A DNA stretch of 64,000 bases from Hominenteromicrobium mulieris (GCF_020687165.1 NZ_JAJEQC010000001.1), one strand, 5' to 3'; numbered from the stretch's first letter, positions 1 to 9,494 are shown. Program-made: numbers and translations. The notes: generated by a model from the sequence alone, not told the origin.

Positions 1-164
1 TGCAGATGCTCATTCCCGCGTTTGATTTCTGCATTCCGGATAAGGAATGCGTCACCTCTGGCGACAATCCCTGCGAGCTGTTCCGCAAGATTGATTTCCC
101 GACCGACGAATTTTTCCCGCCGAAAGCGAGCGACTGCGGCTGTGGCTGCGGCAGACAAAATTAG
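1..164 (+). CDS. C-terminal end of unknown Cys-rich protein (partial)
   Basis: Only the last 53 codons of this gene are inside the window, read in the frame whose codons begin at position 3 and ending in TAG at 162-164. The fragment contains the stretch CIPDKEC, a second Cys in NPCELF, and ends in alternating Cys and Gly (CGCGCG) a few residues before the stop, which suggests metal binding or disulfide formation. I do not recognise the family. It is followed at once by a hairpin terminator. Its frame is coding-like and no start is visible, so it must continue to the left of the window. Confidence 0.7.
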   Translation, partial: QMLIPAFDFCIPDKECVTSGDNPCELFRKIDFPTDEFFPPKASDCGCGCGRQN

Positions 165-182
165 AACCGCATTTGAATAATA

Positions 183-225
183 TAAGCCGTGCACTTTGAA
201 AACGGGTGCACGGCTTACTCTTTTT
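183..225 (+). terminator. Rho-independent terminator between convergent genes
   Basis: A 12-bp perfect stem (183-194 pairs with 206-217, GTGCACGGC in the right arm) closes an 11-nt loop and is followed by CTCTTTTTATA. It ends the rightward partial gene and overlaps the stop of the leftward pcrA gene at 224-226. Confidence 0.8.
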
Positions 226-2614
226 ATACTTTTGTCAGTCTTGCGAAGTTTGCAAACAGCTTTTTGGTGCCGACTTTGTCAAACGCGACTTCGAGCAGCG
301 TATCGTTCGCCATCGGCGTGGCGGAAACGATGAGACCCGTGCCGAACGCCTTGTGCAGGACAGTATCGCCTACGCGGTATGTACCGGCAGGCGCGGGCTT
401 TACGCGCGGCTTCGGCGTGAATCCGCCGGCTTCCGCAACAGATTTTGTTTTCGGTGCTTCCCCGAACGGCTTCGCGCCGCCGAAGTTCGGCATAGAGACC
501 GGGCGCGCGCTGTAATCGCGGGAGCGGGTGTGCTCGACGAGCGTTTCCGGGATTTCTTCCACAAAGCGTGAAACGCGGTTGCGGTTCGTCATGCCGAAGA
601 TCATGCGGGATTCCGCGTGGAAAATGTACAGCTCCTCTTTTGCGCGCGTGATGGCAACATACGCTAAACGGCGTTCCTCCTCCACTTCGGACGGTACATA
701 TACGCTCGCCATGCCCGGGAAAATGTTTTCCTCCATGCCCGGCAGGAACACCACCGGGAATTCGAGACCTTTTGCGGAGTGCACCGTCATGAGCACGACG
801 GAATCGGCGTTATTATCGTAATTATCGATGTCCGTGATGAGCGAAACTTCTTCGAGAAAATCCGAAAGCGTGCCTTCTGGGTTTTCCTCCTCAAAACGGC
901 GTAGGTTGGAAGCAAGCTCCTGCACGTTCGCGGCGCGGTCTTCTGCGGATTCCGGGTCGTCGGTCTTAAGAAAATTCAGGTAATCGATGCGCTCCACAAG
1001 CTCGTCATAAAGCTCGCCGAGCGTGACTTTTTCGTCGTTGTTGAGCTCGATGAGTCCCTGCATCTGTGCGGCGAAAAGCGTCATTTTGTTTGCGGCACGG
1101 GACAGTGCGGGATAGCCTTTCGCGTGCGAGACGACCTCAAACAGTGTCTCACCCGTCTGCTGACCGATCTGCGCCGCGACTTCGACCGAGCGGTCGCCAA
1201 TGCTGCGCTTCGGCGTGTTGATGATGCGGCGCAGGCGCATTTCATCACTCGGATTGTTGATAACGCTCAAATATGCGATCATCTCGCGGATCTCACGGCG
1301 CTCGTAGAAGCGCGTGCCGCCTATAATTCTATGCGGTACGCCGGATTTTGCAAAATTGCGTTCAAATGTCAGCGACTGTGAGTTCATGCGGTACAAAACA
1401 GCGTAATCGGAGAATTTCCGCCCCGCAGCAACGCCGTCTAAGATGATCTTCGTGATACGCTCGGCTTCGTCCGTTTCGTTTTCCGCCGTGTGCAGGTGGA
1501 TCATGGCGCCGGTGCCGTTCTGCGTCCACAGCGTTTTGCCTTTTCGCTCGGTGTTATGCTCAATGACGGCGTTCGCAGCGTCCAAAATGTTCTGCGTCGA
1601 GCGATAATTCTGCTCCAAACGAATGACCGTCGCATTCTGAAACGTATTTTCAAAGCTTAGAATGTTTTCGATCGTCGCACCGCGGAATTTGTAGATGCTC
1701 TGGTCGTCGTCGCCGACCACGCAGAGGTTACCGCTTTTTTCGGCCAGCATGCGCACAAATGTGTACTGCGCATGGTTTGTGTCCTGATACTCGTCAACCA
1801 TTAGGTAGCGGAAACGGTTCTGGTAGTATTCCAGAACGTCCGGGCACTTTTTGAAGAGCTCCACTATTTTGTTGATGAGGTCGTCAAAGTCCATAGCATC
1901 GGCGTCTTCCAAACGCTTTTGGTACGTTGTATACGCGCGGGAGATAATCTTTAATCTGAAATCGTCGCCGACCGTGAGGGCGTACTCAGCAGGCGAGATT
2001 AAAGAATCCTTTGCCCGGGAAATCTCGTTCAAAATCGATTTTGGCGTGATGTTTTTTTCCGAAATATCGAGCTCTTTTAAGATGTTTTTCATCAAGCGGC
2101 GCTGGTCGTCGGTATCGTACACCGTAAAGTGCGAGGAATACCCGATGCGCTCGCCGTCACGGCGCAAAATACGCGCGCAGGTGGAGTGGAACGTCGATGC
2201 CCAAATGTCGTTGGCGGTCTCGCCCAGCATGGCACACAGGCGGTCTTTCAGCTCGCCTGCAGCCTTATTTGTAAAGGTAATAGCCATGATGCGCCACGGC
2301 GCGCAGGCAGAAACACTCAAATGCTCCTGTGTTTCCGTTGTGAGCGGCGTGCCGTTTTCAATATAAGCTTTGCACGCGGCAATATCATTTTCATCGAGAT
2401 CGTCATGCAGATAGGTGCTGTTGTACGCGTCGCCGTAGCGTAGGATATTCGCGATGCGGTTGATGAGCACCGTTGTTTTTCCGCTGCCTGCGCCCGCTAA
2501 AATGAGCAGCGGGCCGTTTACGGTGAACACGGCCTGCTTTTGGCGGTCATTCATGCGTGCAAAGTCTTTTTCCAGCACCGCACGGCGCAGTGCAAGAATT
2601 TCCGATTTATCCAT
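224..2614 (-). CDS. pcrA: ATP-dependent DNA helicase PcrA/UvrD
   Basis: This is a superfamily 1A 3'-5' DNA helicase of 796 residues that unwinds DNA in repair and removes RecA or stalled complexes. The full motif set is visible: Walker A GAGSGKT at about residues 41-47, DEYQDT (motif II), GDDDQSIYKFRG (motif III), QNYRSTQNIL (motif IV), VHSAKGLEFPVVF (motif V) and AYVAITRAKEELY (motif VI). The C-terminus (VGDTVLHKAFGTG onward) is the Tudor-like domain typical of PcrA. The frame is open 28 codons further upstream, but only to a TTG without a ribosome binding site. I chose the ATG at 2614, which has GGAG 13 nt upstream. Length and domain order are normal for the family. Confidence 0.95.
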   Translation of the reverse strand: MDKSEILALRRAVLEKDFARMNDRQKQAVFTVNGPLLILAGAGSGKTTVLINRIANILRYGDAYNSTYLHDDLDENDIAACKAYIENGTPLTTETQEHLSVSACAPWRIMAITFTNKAAGELKDRLCAMLGETANDIWASTFHSTCARILRRDGERIGYSSHFTVYDTDDQRRLMKNILKELDISEKNITPKSILNEISRAKDSLISPAEYALTVGDDFRLKIISRAYTTYQKRLEDADAMDFDDLINKIVELFKKCPDVLEYYQNRFRYLMVDEYQDTNHAQYTFVRMLAEKSGNLCVVGDDDQSIYKFRGATIENILSFENTFQNATVIRLEQNYRSTQNILDAANAVIEHNTERKGKTLWTQNGTGAMIHLHTAENETDEAERITKIILDGVAAGRKFSDYAVLYRMNSQSLTFERNFAKSGVPHRIIGGTRFYERREIREMIAYLSVINNPSDEMRLRRIINTPKRSIGDRSVEVAAQIGQQTGETLFEVVSHAKGYPALSRAANKMTLFAAQMQGLIELNNDEKVTLGELYDELVERIDYLNFLKTDDPESAEDRAANVQELASNLRRFEEENPEGTLSDFLEEVSLITDIDNYDNNADSVVLMTVHSAKGLEFPVVFLPGMEENIFPGMASVYVPSEVEEERRLAYVAITRAKEELYIFHAESRMIFGMTNRNRVSRFVEEIPETLVEHTRSRDYSARPVSMPNFGGAKPFGEAPKTKSVAEAGGFTPKPRVKPAPAGTYRVGDTVLHKAFGTGLIVSATPMANDTLLEVAFDKVGTKKLFANFARLTKV

Positions 2615-2810
2615 AGGTTCAAATGATCTCCGTTCTGTTGGTTCTGTGTCTTCTCGTTTTTCGGTTTCTATTTTACTATATCTTGCAAAAAAGTTCAATC
2701 GAACATAGAAAATTCCCGGGACGAGCTTTAAATCAGCCCCGAGAGGTTTATGTGTAAGTTAATATGACTTTACAAAGCAACTCAACTTTGCAAAGTCGAT
2801 ACGCTTTACA

Positions 2811-3401
2811 TTACGCAAGCATCTTACGCACCATGTCGTAAAGCACGGGTTTCATATTGTCTATTGTATCCGGCTTATTTTCAATCATCGTGGCAAAGCA
2901 AGTGGAACCAATGAGCTCAACCACCAAAAACACGCGCTTATATAAGACATCTTCTGTGCAGCCCACGGCGAGCGAGCTGCTCTCAATGGCAGTGACAAGC
3001 TTGTCCCACAACGGGTCTTCTCTTAGATCAAGCTGCTTTTCAATCATCGGCCAGGAGAAATTGCGCTCCAAAAGCCGCAGTGTCAGACGGCTTCTTTTAA
3101 AGTATTCCACGATGTAATCGACCATGAGGATGATGTCTTCTACAAAAACGCCAGTCTTATGCTCTTCCGCATATTCATAGGCCTCACTCAAAACACGCGC
3201 AGAAATGCGGTATGTGAGCTGCTGCAGAAGCTGGGTTTTATCGTGAAAATACAGATAAAACGTACCCTTTGCGACGTTCGCTTTCTTTACGATCTCATCG
3301 ACCGAGGTCTTGTTAACGCCCTTTTCAAGGAAAAGCTGATAGGCCGCCTCGAGCAGCCCCTCCTTTTTCTGTTCTTTTTTCTGTTCAACACCGCCGCGCA
3401 T
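2811..3401 (-). CDS. TetR/AcrR family transcriptional repressor
   Basis: This 196-residue protein has an N-terminal TetR helix-turn-helix (about residues 12-60; signature around VDEIVKKANVAKGTFYLYF) and a helical C-terminal ligand domain of low conservation. It starts at an ATG with GGGAGG 8 nt upstream. It is divergent from the MMPL exporter at 3648, and two matching 13-bp palindromes lie in the shared intergenic region, so it very probably represses that exporter operon and perhaps itself. The ligand cannot be told from sequence. Confidence 0.92.
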   Translation of the reverse strand: MRGGVEQKKEQKKEGLLEAAYQLFLEKGVNKTSVDEIVKKANVAKGTFYLYFHDKTQLLQQLTYRISARVLSEAYEYAEEHKTGVFVEDIILMVDYIVEYFKRSRLTLRLLERNFSWPMIEKQLDLREDPLWDKLVTAIESSSLAVGCTEDVLYKRVFLVVELIGSTCFATMIENKPDTIDNMKPVLYDMVRKMLA

Positions 3402-3521
3402 GGCTGTGGCCTCCCAACATTCAAATCTAACTGTGTAATCACTTCATTTGTTTTATAGTATAAGGCGGATACACCGTAAAAAGCAAGCCAAAAACAACAT
3501 TTTGTACAGATTTGAATAAAA

Positions 3522-3534
3522 TGACTAATAGTCA
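3522..3534. promoter_or_regulatory. Palindromic operator 1 (TetR-type)
   Basis: TGACTAATAGTCA is a perfect palindrome around a central A. A near copy lies 49 bp to the right. The site lies upstream of the leftward TetR gene and suits autoregulation by that repressor. Confidence 0.7.
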
Positions 3535-3569
3535 ATTTATTTTGCCTACACAGTTCGTCACTTTTAATA

Positions 3570-3598
3570 TTGACTATTGGTCATTTTTGGACTAAACT
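3570..3598 (+). promoter_or_regulatory. MMPL operon promoter overlapped by operator 2
   Basis: A -35 box TTGACT (3570-3575) and a -10-like TAAACT (3593-3598) are 17 bp apart. The palindrome TGACTATTGGTCA (3571-3583), a one-change relative of operator 1, covers the -35 box, so a bound repressor would block RNA polymerase. Confidence 0.65.
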
Positions 3599-3647
3599 AC
3601 ATAACGAAATAAACGGGATGGTTCCCGAATGAAAGGAGCGGTGCTAA

Positions 3648-5738
3648 ATGGAGCACTTTGCACGATGGATCGTGAAGCGCAGAAAGCTGATTCTTGTTTT
3701 AGCGGTTCTGCTTTTGATCCCCTCGGTGTTCGGTGCGCTCGGCACCTACATTAACTACGATATTTTGACCTACCTGCCGAAAAATCTGGATTCCATGATC
3801 GGCGAGACGTATTTGGAGGATGACTTCAATATGGCATCGGTTTCCATGATTACGGTTGAAAACATGTCTACGCCTGATACCTTAAAACTGAAAAGCGATC
3901 TTGAAGGGGTCGAAGGCGTACAGAAGGTCATGTGGACGAGCGATTTTATCGATGTGACGACGCCGAAGGAAATGCTTCCGAGCGATATTCAGAAGTTCTT
4001 CTATAACGATTCCGGCGCAACGATGCTCATCGTTCAGTTCGATGCCCCGAGCGCAGATGCCAGAACGATGAACGCGCAGAAGCAAATCAAGAACATCTTG
4101 AATAAAGATTGCTTCATCGGTGGTATGTCGGCTATTTTGGAAGATACCAAGAGCCTCATCAATAAAGAAATGCCCTTGTATATCCTTTGCGCTGTGGGCG
4201 CTTCGTTGCTGATTCTGTTCCTCAGCCTGAAAGAAACGATTGTGCCGCTTATCTTCATGCTCGGCATGCTGTTCCCAATCGTCTATAACTTCGGCACGAA
4301 CATTTTCCTCGGCCAAATCAGCTACATTACGGAAGCATTGGCAACGGTCCTGCAGCTTGGTGTTACGATGGACTTCTCCATCTTCCTGCTGCACCGTTAC
4401 GAAGAAGAAAAGCTGACGGCGGCATCCGATGAGGACGCCATGGTGGCGGCTATTAAAAAGACGTTTTCCTCCATTACCGGCAGCTCCCTTACAACGATTG
4501 CGGGCTTCCTTGCCATGTGCACCATGCAGCTTACGCTCGGCGAAGACATCGGCGTCGTCATGGCAAAGGGTGTTCTGCTCGGCGTTATCTGCACCATCAC
4601 GGTTTTACCGTCCCTTATCATGACGTTCCGTCGTGCCATTGAAAAGCACACGCACCGCACGTTCATCCCGAAGCTCAAGCGTACCTCGAACTTCGTCGTG
4701 AAGCACCGTGTGCCGATTTTGATTGCGTTTATCATGATCTTCATTCCGTTCTTCATTGCACAATCAAAGACTTCCGTTTACTACACGATCTTTGATGCGC
4801 TTCCGCAGGACCTTCCCGGCATTGCGGGTACGAACCGCTTGAAGGAAGACTTCGATATGACAACGTCCCACTTCATCATTGTGGACGATACCCTTTCCGA
4901 AAAAAATCTCTCCGATCTTTCCGATGAGTTGAGCGACGTGGACGGCATTCACCAGGTTTTGAGCTATGAAAAGTTCGTCGGCGGCGCGATCCCGGAAATG
5001 TTTATTCCTGACGACGTGCGCGACATCTTTGAGGCCGACGGCCACAAGATGATCCTTGCAAACTCCTCCTATAAGAGCGGCAGTGACGAGCAAAATAACC
5101 AGCTCTCCGAAATGATCGATATTGTGAAAAAGTACGACCCGAACGGCGTCATCACCGGCGAAGGCGCGATGACGAAAGATTTGATCGAGGTTGCGGATGT
5201 CGACTTCAATAACGTCAACATCACAAGTATCATCGTCGTGTTCGTCATTATCGCCATCGTGTTCCGCTCCGCTTCTGTTCCGGTGCTGCTCGTTGCGGCG
5301 ATTGAAAGCGCCATCATGATCAACCTCGGCATTCCGTACTTCACCGGCACGACGCTGCCGTTTATCACAAGCATCGTTATCGGCACCATTCAGCTCGGTG
5401 CAACGGTCGACTATGCGATCCTCATGACCACGCGTTTCCGCGAAGAGCGTAACGCGGGTCACACTGCAAAGGAAGCGGCTCAAATTGCCGTTGAACAGTG
5501 CAGTCAGAGCATTTTAACAAGCGGTCTCACCTTCTTCGCGGCAACGTTCAGCGTGTCCCTCGTCTCCCGTATGGAGCTTATCGGCGTGTTGTGCAAGCTC
5601 ATCAGCCGCGGCGCACTCATCAGTATGGCAGTTATCCTGCTTGTGTTGCCGGCACTGCTCGTCATCACGGAGCCAATCCTCAGAAAGACCACGTTCCATT
5701 GGCTGAAAAAGCCCGAAATCACCGAGAAAAAGGCATAA
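3648..5738 (+). CDS. MMPL/RND family membrane exporter
   Basis: This 696-residue protein has the two-fold repeat of the RND superfamily: TM1 at about residues 14-32, a large external loop (about 36-175), five or six clustered TM segments, then a second copy beginning near residue 350 with its own loop and TM bundle. Members of the MMPL group export lipids, peptides or drugs, driven by the proton gradient. The ATG has AAAGGAG 8 nt upstream. It is followed 28 bp later by a secreted LxxG-repeat protein and is faced by a TetR gene with operators over its promoter, so export is probably substrate-induced. The substrate is unknown. Confidence 0.9.
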   Translation: MEHFARWIVKRRKLILVLAVLLLIPSVFGALGTYINYDILTYLPKNLDSMIGETYLEDDFNMASVSMITVENMSTPDTLKLKSDLEGVEGVQKVMWTSDFIDVTTPKEMLPSDIQKFFYNDSGATMLIVQFDAPSADARTMNAQKQIKNILNKDCFIGGMSAILEDTKSLINKEMPLYILCAVGASLLILFLSLKETIVPLIFMLGMLFPIVYNFGTNIFLGQISYITEALATVLQLGVTMDFSIFLLHRYEEEKLTAASDEDAMVAAIKKTFSSITGSSLTTIAGFLAMCTMQLTLGEDIGVVMAKGVLLGVICTITVLPSLIMTFRRAIEKHTHRTFIPKLKRTSNFVVKHRVPILIAFIMIFIPFFIAQSKTSVYYTIFDALPQDLPGIAGTNRLKEDFDMTTSHFIIVDDTLSEKNLSDLSDELSDVDGIHQVLSYEKFVGGAIPEMFIPDDVRDIFEADGHKMILANSSYKSGSDEQNNQLSEMIDIVKKYDPNGVITGEGAMTKDLIEVADVDFNNVNITSIIVVFVIIAIVFRSASVPVLLVAAIESAIMINLGIPYFTGTTLPFITSIVIGTIQLGATVDYAILMTTRFREERNAGHTAKEAAQIAVEQCSQSILTSGLTFFAATFSVSLVSRMELIGVLCKLISRGALISMAVILLVLPALLVITEPILRKTTFHWLKKPEITEKKA

Positions 5739-5766
5739 TCGATTCAGAGAAAGGATCTCGATCAAT

Positions 5767-8163
5767 ATGAGTAAGTATCTTACAAAATCCGTTGCGGCTA
5801 CGATTTCCGCACTTCTCCTCCTCGGCTGCGCTGCCCCGGCCTTCGCGGCGGATGCTACCGTTGAGAAAAAAGAAACCTCTTATCTCATCCTGAACGCAGA
5901 CGGTTCCGTGCAGGAGCAGGTCACCAGCGATTGGCTGCACAGCGATGACGGTTTTGATGCCGTTACCGACGAAAGCGACCTTTCCGATATCCAGAATCTC
6001 AAGAGCGACGTGATGCCGGAACAGTCCGGCAATACGCTCAAGTGGACGACGGACGAAACCGATATTTATTATCAGGGCAAGAACAGCGCACAGGCGCCTG
6101 TCGGCGTTTCCATCGAGTATACGCTGGACGGAAAGACGGTTACGGCCGATGAACTCAAGGGTCAGAGCGGCCACCTTGTCGCAACCGTTAAGCTGACGAA
6201 CAACACCGGCGAAGAAGTGACCGTAAACGGTAAAAAGCGCACCGTCTATACCCCGTTCTTCACCGTTGCGGCGGCTGTGCTGCCGAGCGAAAACTTCAAG
6301 AACATCACGACAGAGCACGGTCTTGTGGAGTCTGATTCCAAAACGCAGGTTGCCTGCTACCTTGCGATGCCGGGCATGAAGGAAGCCGTCAGCGACCTGC
6401 TCCCCGACAGCTTTGATAAGCTCGACGACCTGATGCTCGATACCCTTACCCTCGAAGCGGATGTTACGGACTGCACCGTCCCGACGTTTCTCTTCGCCGC
6501 GGCTCCGAACCTTTCCGACCTCGACCTCGATGAGGCTTCCGACGAGCTTGGCGACACGATGAATGAGTTGACCGATGCAATCGATCAGCTGAAGGATGGT
6601 TCCGGCGCACTGGATGACGCTGTGGGCACACTTGTCGAAAGCCTTGACACGTTTGCTTCGAGTTACAGCCAGTTCGATGCCGGCGTGGACAGCGCTTTGA
6701 ACGGCACACAGACCCTTGCAAACGGCACGGAAAACCTGCTTGAAAACGCACAACTCTTGGCAACGAAGACCGGCGAGCTTTCCCTCGGCGCTATTCAGCT
6801 GCAGAACAGTACCGCACAGCTTGCGGGCGTCATGAATCAGCAGCTTGTCCCGGGCCTTGTAGAGGCTTCCGAAAAGAAGACTGCGCTTGAAGACAAAATG
6901 ACCGAGCTTTCCGGCAAGCTGGAGACCGTTGAAATCCCGGATATGACAGCGCTCAAAGCACAGCTCGGCGCAGGCGCTGAACAGGTTTTCGATGGCGCGG
7001 CGAGCGGCGCAGCGAAAGCGGCTTCCGAGGCTGCCGCAAGCAACGCGGCAACAGTTGCTTCTCAGAAGACGGCGGAAGAGATCAAGGGCAACGTGCAGGC
7101 GGCTTCTTCCTCTGAAGATGTCACAAATGCAGCCGCAGCCCTTACGACACAGCTTTATCAGGACGGTTATTCCGCAGGTTATCAGGCTTCAAAAACTTGT
7201 GTGGAGATGGCTTTAAATGAACTTGGCCTCGATGACGCGCAGAAAAAGGCTATTTTAAATGCTCTTGCACAGGATTCTACCTCTACCCCGAGCGCCGAAG
7301 TCATCAGTAACGGAACCGCGCAGGTTTCTGGCATGGTCGAGAAGATTGCTTCCGACATCGATCCCAACGCCATCGCATCGGCCGTCGGCCCGAAGGTTGC
7401 TGAACAGGTTGCCCCGGCTGTTACGGAAAAAGTAACGTCTTCCGATGACCTTGCGGCGGCAAAGCAGAGCGCTGTGCAGCAGGTTGCAGCGGCAATTCCG
7501 GACATTAACACCGATGAGCTCAAGAGTTTGATGGGTGAATTCAAAGACCTCTCCTCGCAGGCAGGCGAAATGATGGACAGTGTTGATACGCTGACCGGCG
7601 CGCTGTATAACGCAGAGAATCCGGCAGATACCAACACGGTTGTCGGTGCGGCCAACGCGATCTCCGACGGTGCTGCAAAGCTTGGCAACGGTGCTTCTCA
7701 GCTTGCAACCGGCACCTCTGCATTCGCAACCGGCGTAGGCACGCTCGATGCAGGCACCGACCAACTGCTCAGCGGCATGGAGACGCTCTCTTCCTCCAGC
7801 AAGACCGTATCGAATGCGATCGGTCAGTTCCAGTCCGGCGGCGCAGAACTTAAAGACGGCACGTCTGAACTCAGCGACGGCATGACGGAGTTCTCCGATA
7901 CAATCAATGATAAGCTCGACGGCCTCAGCGAAATTACCGACCCGGATTCCACGCTGGCACGCGTGATGGACATCATGAAGGATCGTGCGGACAGCTTCAA
8001 GGGCTCCGGCCGCGCAGACGGTACGGATATGACCGTAAGCTATGTAATGCGCACCGCAACGGACTCGAGCAGCAACAGCACGAGCACCACGGAAGAAACC
8101 ACGACCGAGACTGAAACCAAAGACAGCTTCTGGAACCGTGTGGCAAACCTCTTCTCTAAGTAA
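5767..8163 (+). CDS. Secreted LxxG heptad-repeat protein (exporter partner)
   Basis: This 798-residue protein starts with a signal peptide (basic start, LLLLGCAAPAFA, probable cleavage after AFA). A beta-rich N-terminal part (about 30-245) is followed by long helical segments with spaced Leu-x-x-Gly type repeats, for example LANGTENLLEN and later QLATGTSAFATGVGTLDAG, as in YhgE/Pip-like proteins. The middle (about 410-620) is Ala-rich and predicted coiled coil. The end is Ser/Thr-rich, with no clear TM anchor. It is co-transcribed with the MMPL exporter and followed by a strong terminator. I infer an extracytoplasmic partner of that exporter; the exact role is unknown. Confidence 0.8.
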   Translation: MSKYLTKSVAATISALLLLGCAAPAFAADATVEKKETSYLILNADGSVQEQVTSDWLHSDDGFDAVTDESDLSDIQNLKSDVMPEQSGNTLKWTTDETDIYYQGKNSAQAPVGVSIEYTLDGKTVTADELKGQSGHLVATVKLTNNTGEEVTVNGKKRTVYTPFFTVAAAVLPSENFKNITTEHGLVESDSKTQVACYLAMPGMKEAVSDLLPDSFDKLDDLMLDTLTLEADVTDCTVPTFLFAAAPNLSDLDLDEASDELGDTMNELTDAIDQLKDGSGALDDAVGTLVESLDTFASSYSQFDAGVDSALNGTQTLANGTENLLENAQLLATKTGELSLGAIQLQNSTAQLAGVMNQQLVPGLVEASEKKTALEDKMTELSGKLETVEIPDMTALKAQLGAGAEQVFDGAASGAAKAASEAAASNAATVASQKTAEEIKGNVQAASSSEDVTNAAAALTTQLYQDGYSAGYQASKTCVEMALNELGLDDAQKKAILNALAQDSTSTPSAEVISNGTAQVSGMVEKIASDIDPNAIASAVGPKVAEQVAPAVTEKVTSSDDLAAAKQSAVQQVAAAIPDINTDELKSLMGEFKDLSSQAGEMMDSVDTLTGALYNAENPADTNTVVGAANAISDGAAKLGNGASQLATGTSAFATGVGTLDAGTDQLLSGMETLSSSSKTVSNAIGQFQSGGAELKDGTSELSDGMTEFSDTINDKLDGLSEITDPDSTLARVMDIMKDRADSFKGSGRADGTDMTVSYVMRTATDSSSNSTSTTEETTTETETKDSFWNRVANLFSK

Positions 8164-8176
8164 TTTAAAATAAAGC

Positions 8177-8221
8177 AAAGGAAGCAGGAACACATCGAAA
8201 GGTGCGCCTGCTTCCTTTTTT
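8177..8221 (+). terminator. Terminator of the MMPL operon
   Basis: A 12-bp stem (8177-8188 with 8207-8218, GGAAGCAGG in the left arm) is followed by a T run. It closes the two-gene exporter operon. Confidence 0.85.
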
Positions 8222-8222
8222 A

Positions 8223-8251
8223 TTGCTTTTTTCGGTGAAACGGTGTATGAT
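8223..8251 (+). promoter_or_regulatory. Sigma-A promoter of chromate transporter pair
   Basis: TTGCTT (8223-8228) and TATGAT (8246-8251) are separated by 17 bp and lie 37 bp before the first ATG. Confidence 0.55.
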
Positions 8252-8287
8252 TATCGTGTTTAAATCTGCAGAAAATGGGGTTGAAAA

Positions 8288-8863
8288 ATGAAAAAACTAT
8301 GCACGCTGTTCCTCACATTTTTGAAGATCGGCGCTTTCACGTTCGGCGGCGGCTATGCGATGGTTGCCTTGCTGGAAAATGAATTTATCGCAAAGAAAAA
8401 GTGGATCGATAAAAAAGAGTTCCTCAACATGATCGCGATTGCGGAGTCTACGCCGGGCCCGATAGCGATTAACAGCGCAACGTATATCGGTTATCACATT
8501 GCCGGTGTGCCCGGCGCGGCGACGGCCACGCTTGGGGTGTGTATCCCTTCGTTTGTCATCATCTACCTCATTTCCCTATTCTTTGACCAGTTTTTGAGCT
8601 TGAAATTCGTTTCCTGCGCGTTCCGCGGAATTCAGGTGTGCGTTGTGTACCTCATCTTTTCCGCCGGTGTGCGCATGCTGAAAAGTCTTGAAAAGACGGC
8701 GTTCAATACCGTGCTTGTCACAGGCGTAGCGGTTTGCATGATAGCGTTTTCCGTTTTCGCTGTTTCGTTTTCGTCCATCTACTTTATTTTGCTTAGCGGT
8801 GTGGTTGGTCTTGCGGCCTACTTCATACAGCGCCTGCGTGGAAAAGGCGGTGACGTGAAATGA
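8288..8863 (+). CDS. Chromate transporter, half-size subunit 1
   Basis: This 191-residue membrane protein is a short-chain CHR family member. It shows the family motifs FGGGYAMV near the N-terminus and ESTPGPIAIN about 40 residues later, followed by four or five hydrophobic segments. Half-size CHR proteins normally work as a pair, and the second half follows with a 4-nt ATGA overlap (8860-8863), implying coupled translation. The family takes up or expels chromate or sulfate-like anions; in gut Clostridia the physiological anion is unproven. Confidence 0.92.
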   Translation: MKKLCTLFLTFLKIGAFTFGGGYAMVALLENEFIAKKKWIDKKEFLNMIAIAESTPGPIAINSATYIGYHIAGVPGAATATLGVCIPSFVIIYLISLFFDQFLSLKFVSCAFRGIQVCVVYLIFSAGVRMLKSLEKTAFNTVLVTGVAVCMIAFSVFAVSFSSIYFILLSGVVGLAAYFIQRLRGKGGDVK

Positions 8864-9432
8864 TCTATTTTAAATTATTCCTGACCTTCCTTGAGATTGG
8901 CGCAGTGTCGTTCGGTGGCGGCTACGGCATGATCTCCCTCATCCGCGAAGCCGTGCTCTCGAATCACTGGCTCACGGAAAGCGAGTTCATCAACTTCATT
9001 GCGGTGTCCGAATCGACCCCCGGCCCACTTGCCGTCAACATGGCGACGTTCATCGGCTCTTCGCAAGGCGGCGTGTTGGGCAGTCTGCTCGCGACTTTGG
9101 GCGTGGTGCTCCCCTCGTTCGTCATTATTTTGCTCATTGCGGCAGTGTTGAGTAATCTGCTGAAATACGCCGGTGTGCAGGCATTCCTCTCCGGCGTGCG
9201 TCCGTGCGTGGTGGCGCTCATTTTGGCTACGGCGCTGACGATGGGTCTCAGCACGCTATTCGGCTTTACGACCATACGAAGCGCCCCCGAGATCGATCTG
9301 CGCGGTGTTGTGATTTTGCTGCTGCTGATTATTCTGCACTTTGGCTATAAGCACTTTAAAAAGAAAGCACCCTCGCCCATTTTGATGATCGTGCTTTCCG
9401 CCGGTCTCGGCATTTTGTTCTATGCATTTTAA
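8860..9432 (+). CDS. Chromate transporter, half-size subunit 2
   Basis: This is the 190-residue partner of the preceding gene, with SFGGGYGMIS near the N-terminus and ESTPGPLAVN, the same CHR signatures. Five or so membrane segments follow. The start ATG overlaps the stop of subunit 1 and the end is marked by a hairpin terminator, so the two genes form a closed operon. The two proteins probably form an antiparallel heterodimer, as inferred for paired CHR proteins. Confidence 0.92.
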   Translation: MIYFKLFLTFLEIGAVSFGGGYGMISLIREAVLSNHWLTESEFINFIAVSESTPGPLAVNMATFIGSSQGGVLGSLLATLGVVLPSFVIILLIAAVLSNLLKYAGVQAFLSGVRPCVVALILATALTMGLSTLFGFTTIRSAPEIDLRGVVILLLLIILHFGYKHFKKKAPSPILMIVLSAGLGILFYAF

Positions 9433-9440
9433 ATTTTGGG

Positions 9441-9494
9441 AAAAGAAAAGACCTCTGCTCGGGCCAAACAGTCTTGAGCGGAAGTCTTTTCTTT
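9441..9494. terminator. Shared terminator between convergent genes
   Basis: GAAAAGAC (9445-9452) pairs with GTCTTTTC (9484-9491), and the stem continues with GU pairs inward. T-rich flanks occur on both strands, so it can serve the chromate pair and the leftward gene ending at 9509. Confidence 0.6.

Noticed and set aside
2769..2801. Imperfect inverted repeat after the TetR gene as terminator
   Set aside because: The stem is AT-rich with a mismatch and there is no T run.
5719..6753. 344-codon open frame on the minus strand
   Set aside because: It is antisense to the LxxG-repeat gene, whose signal peptide and repeats are clear.
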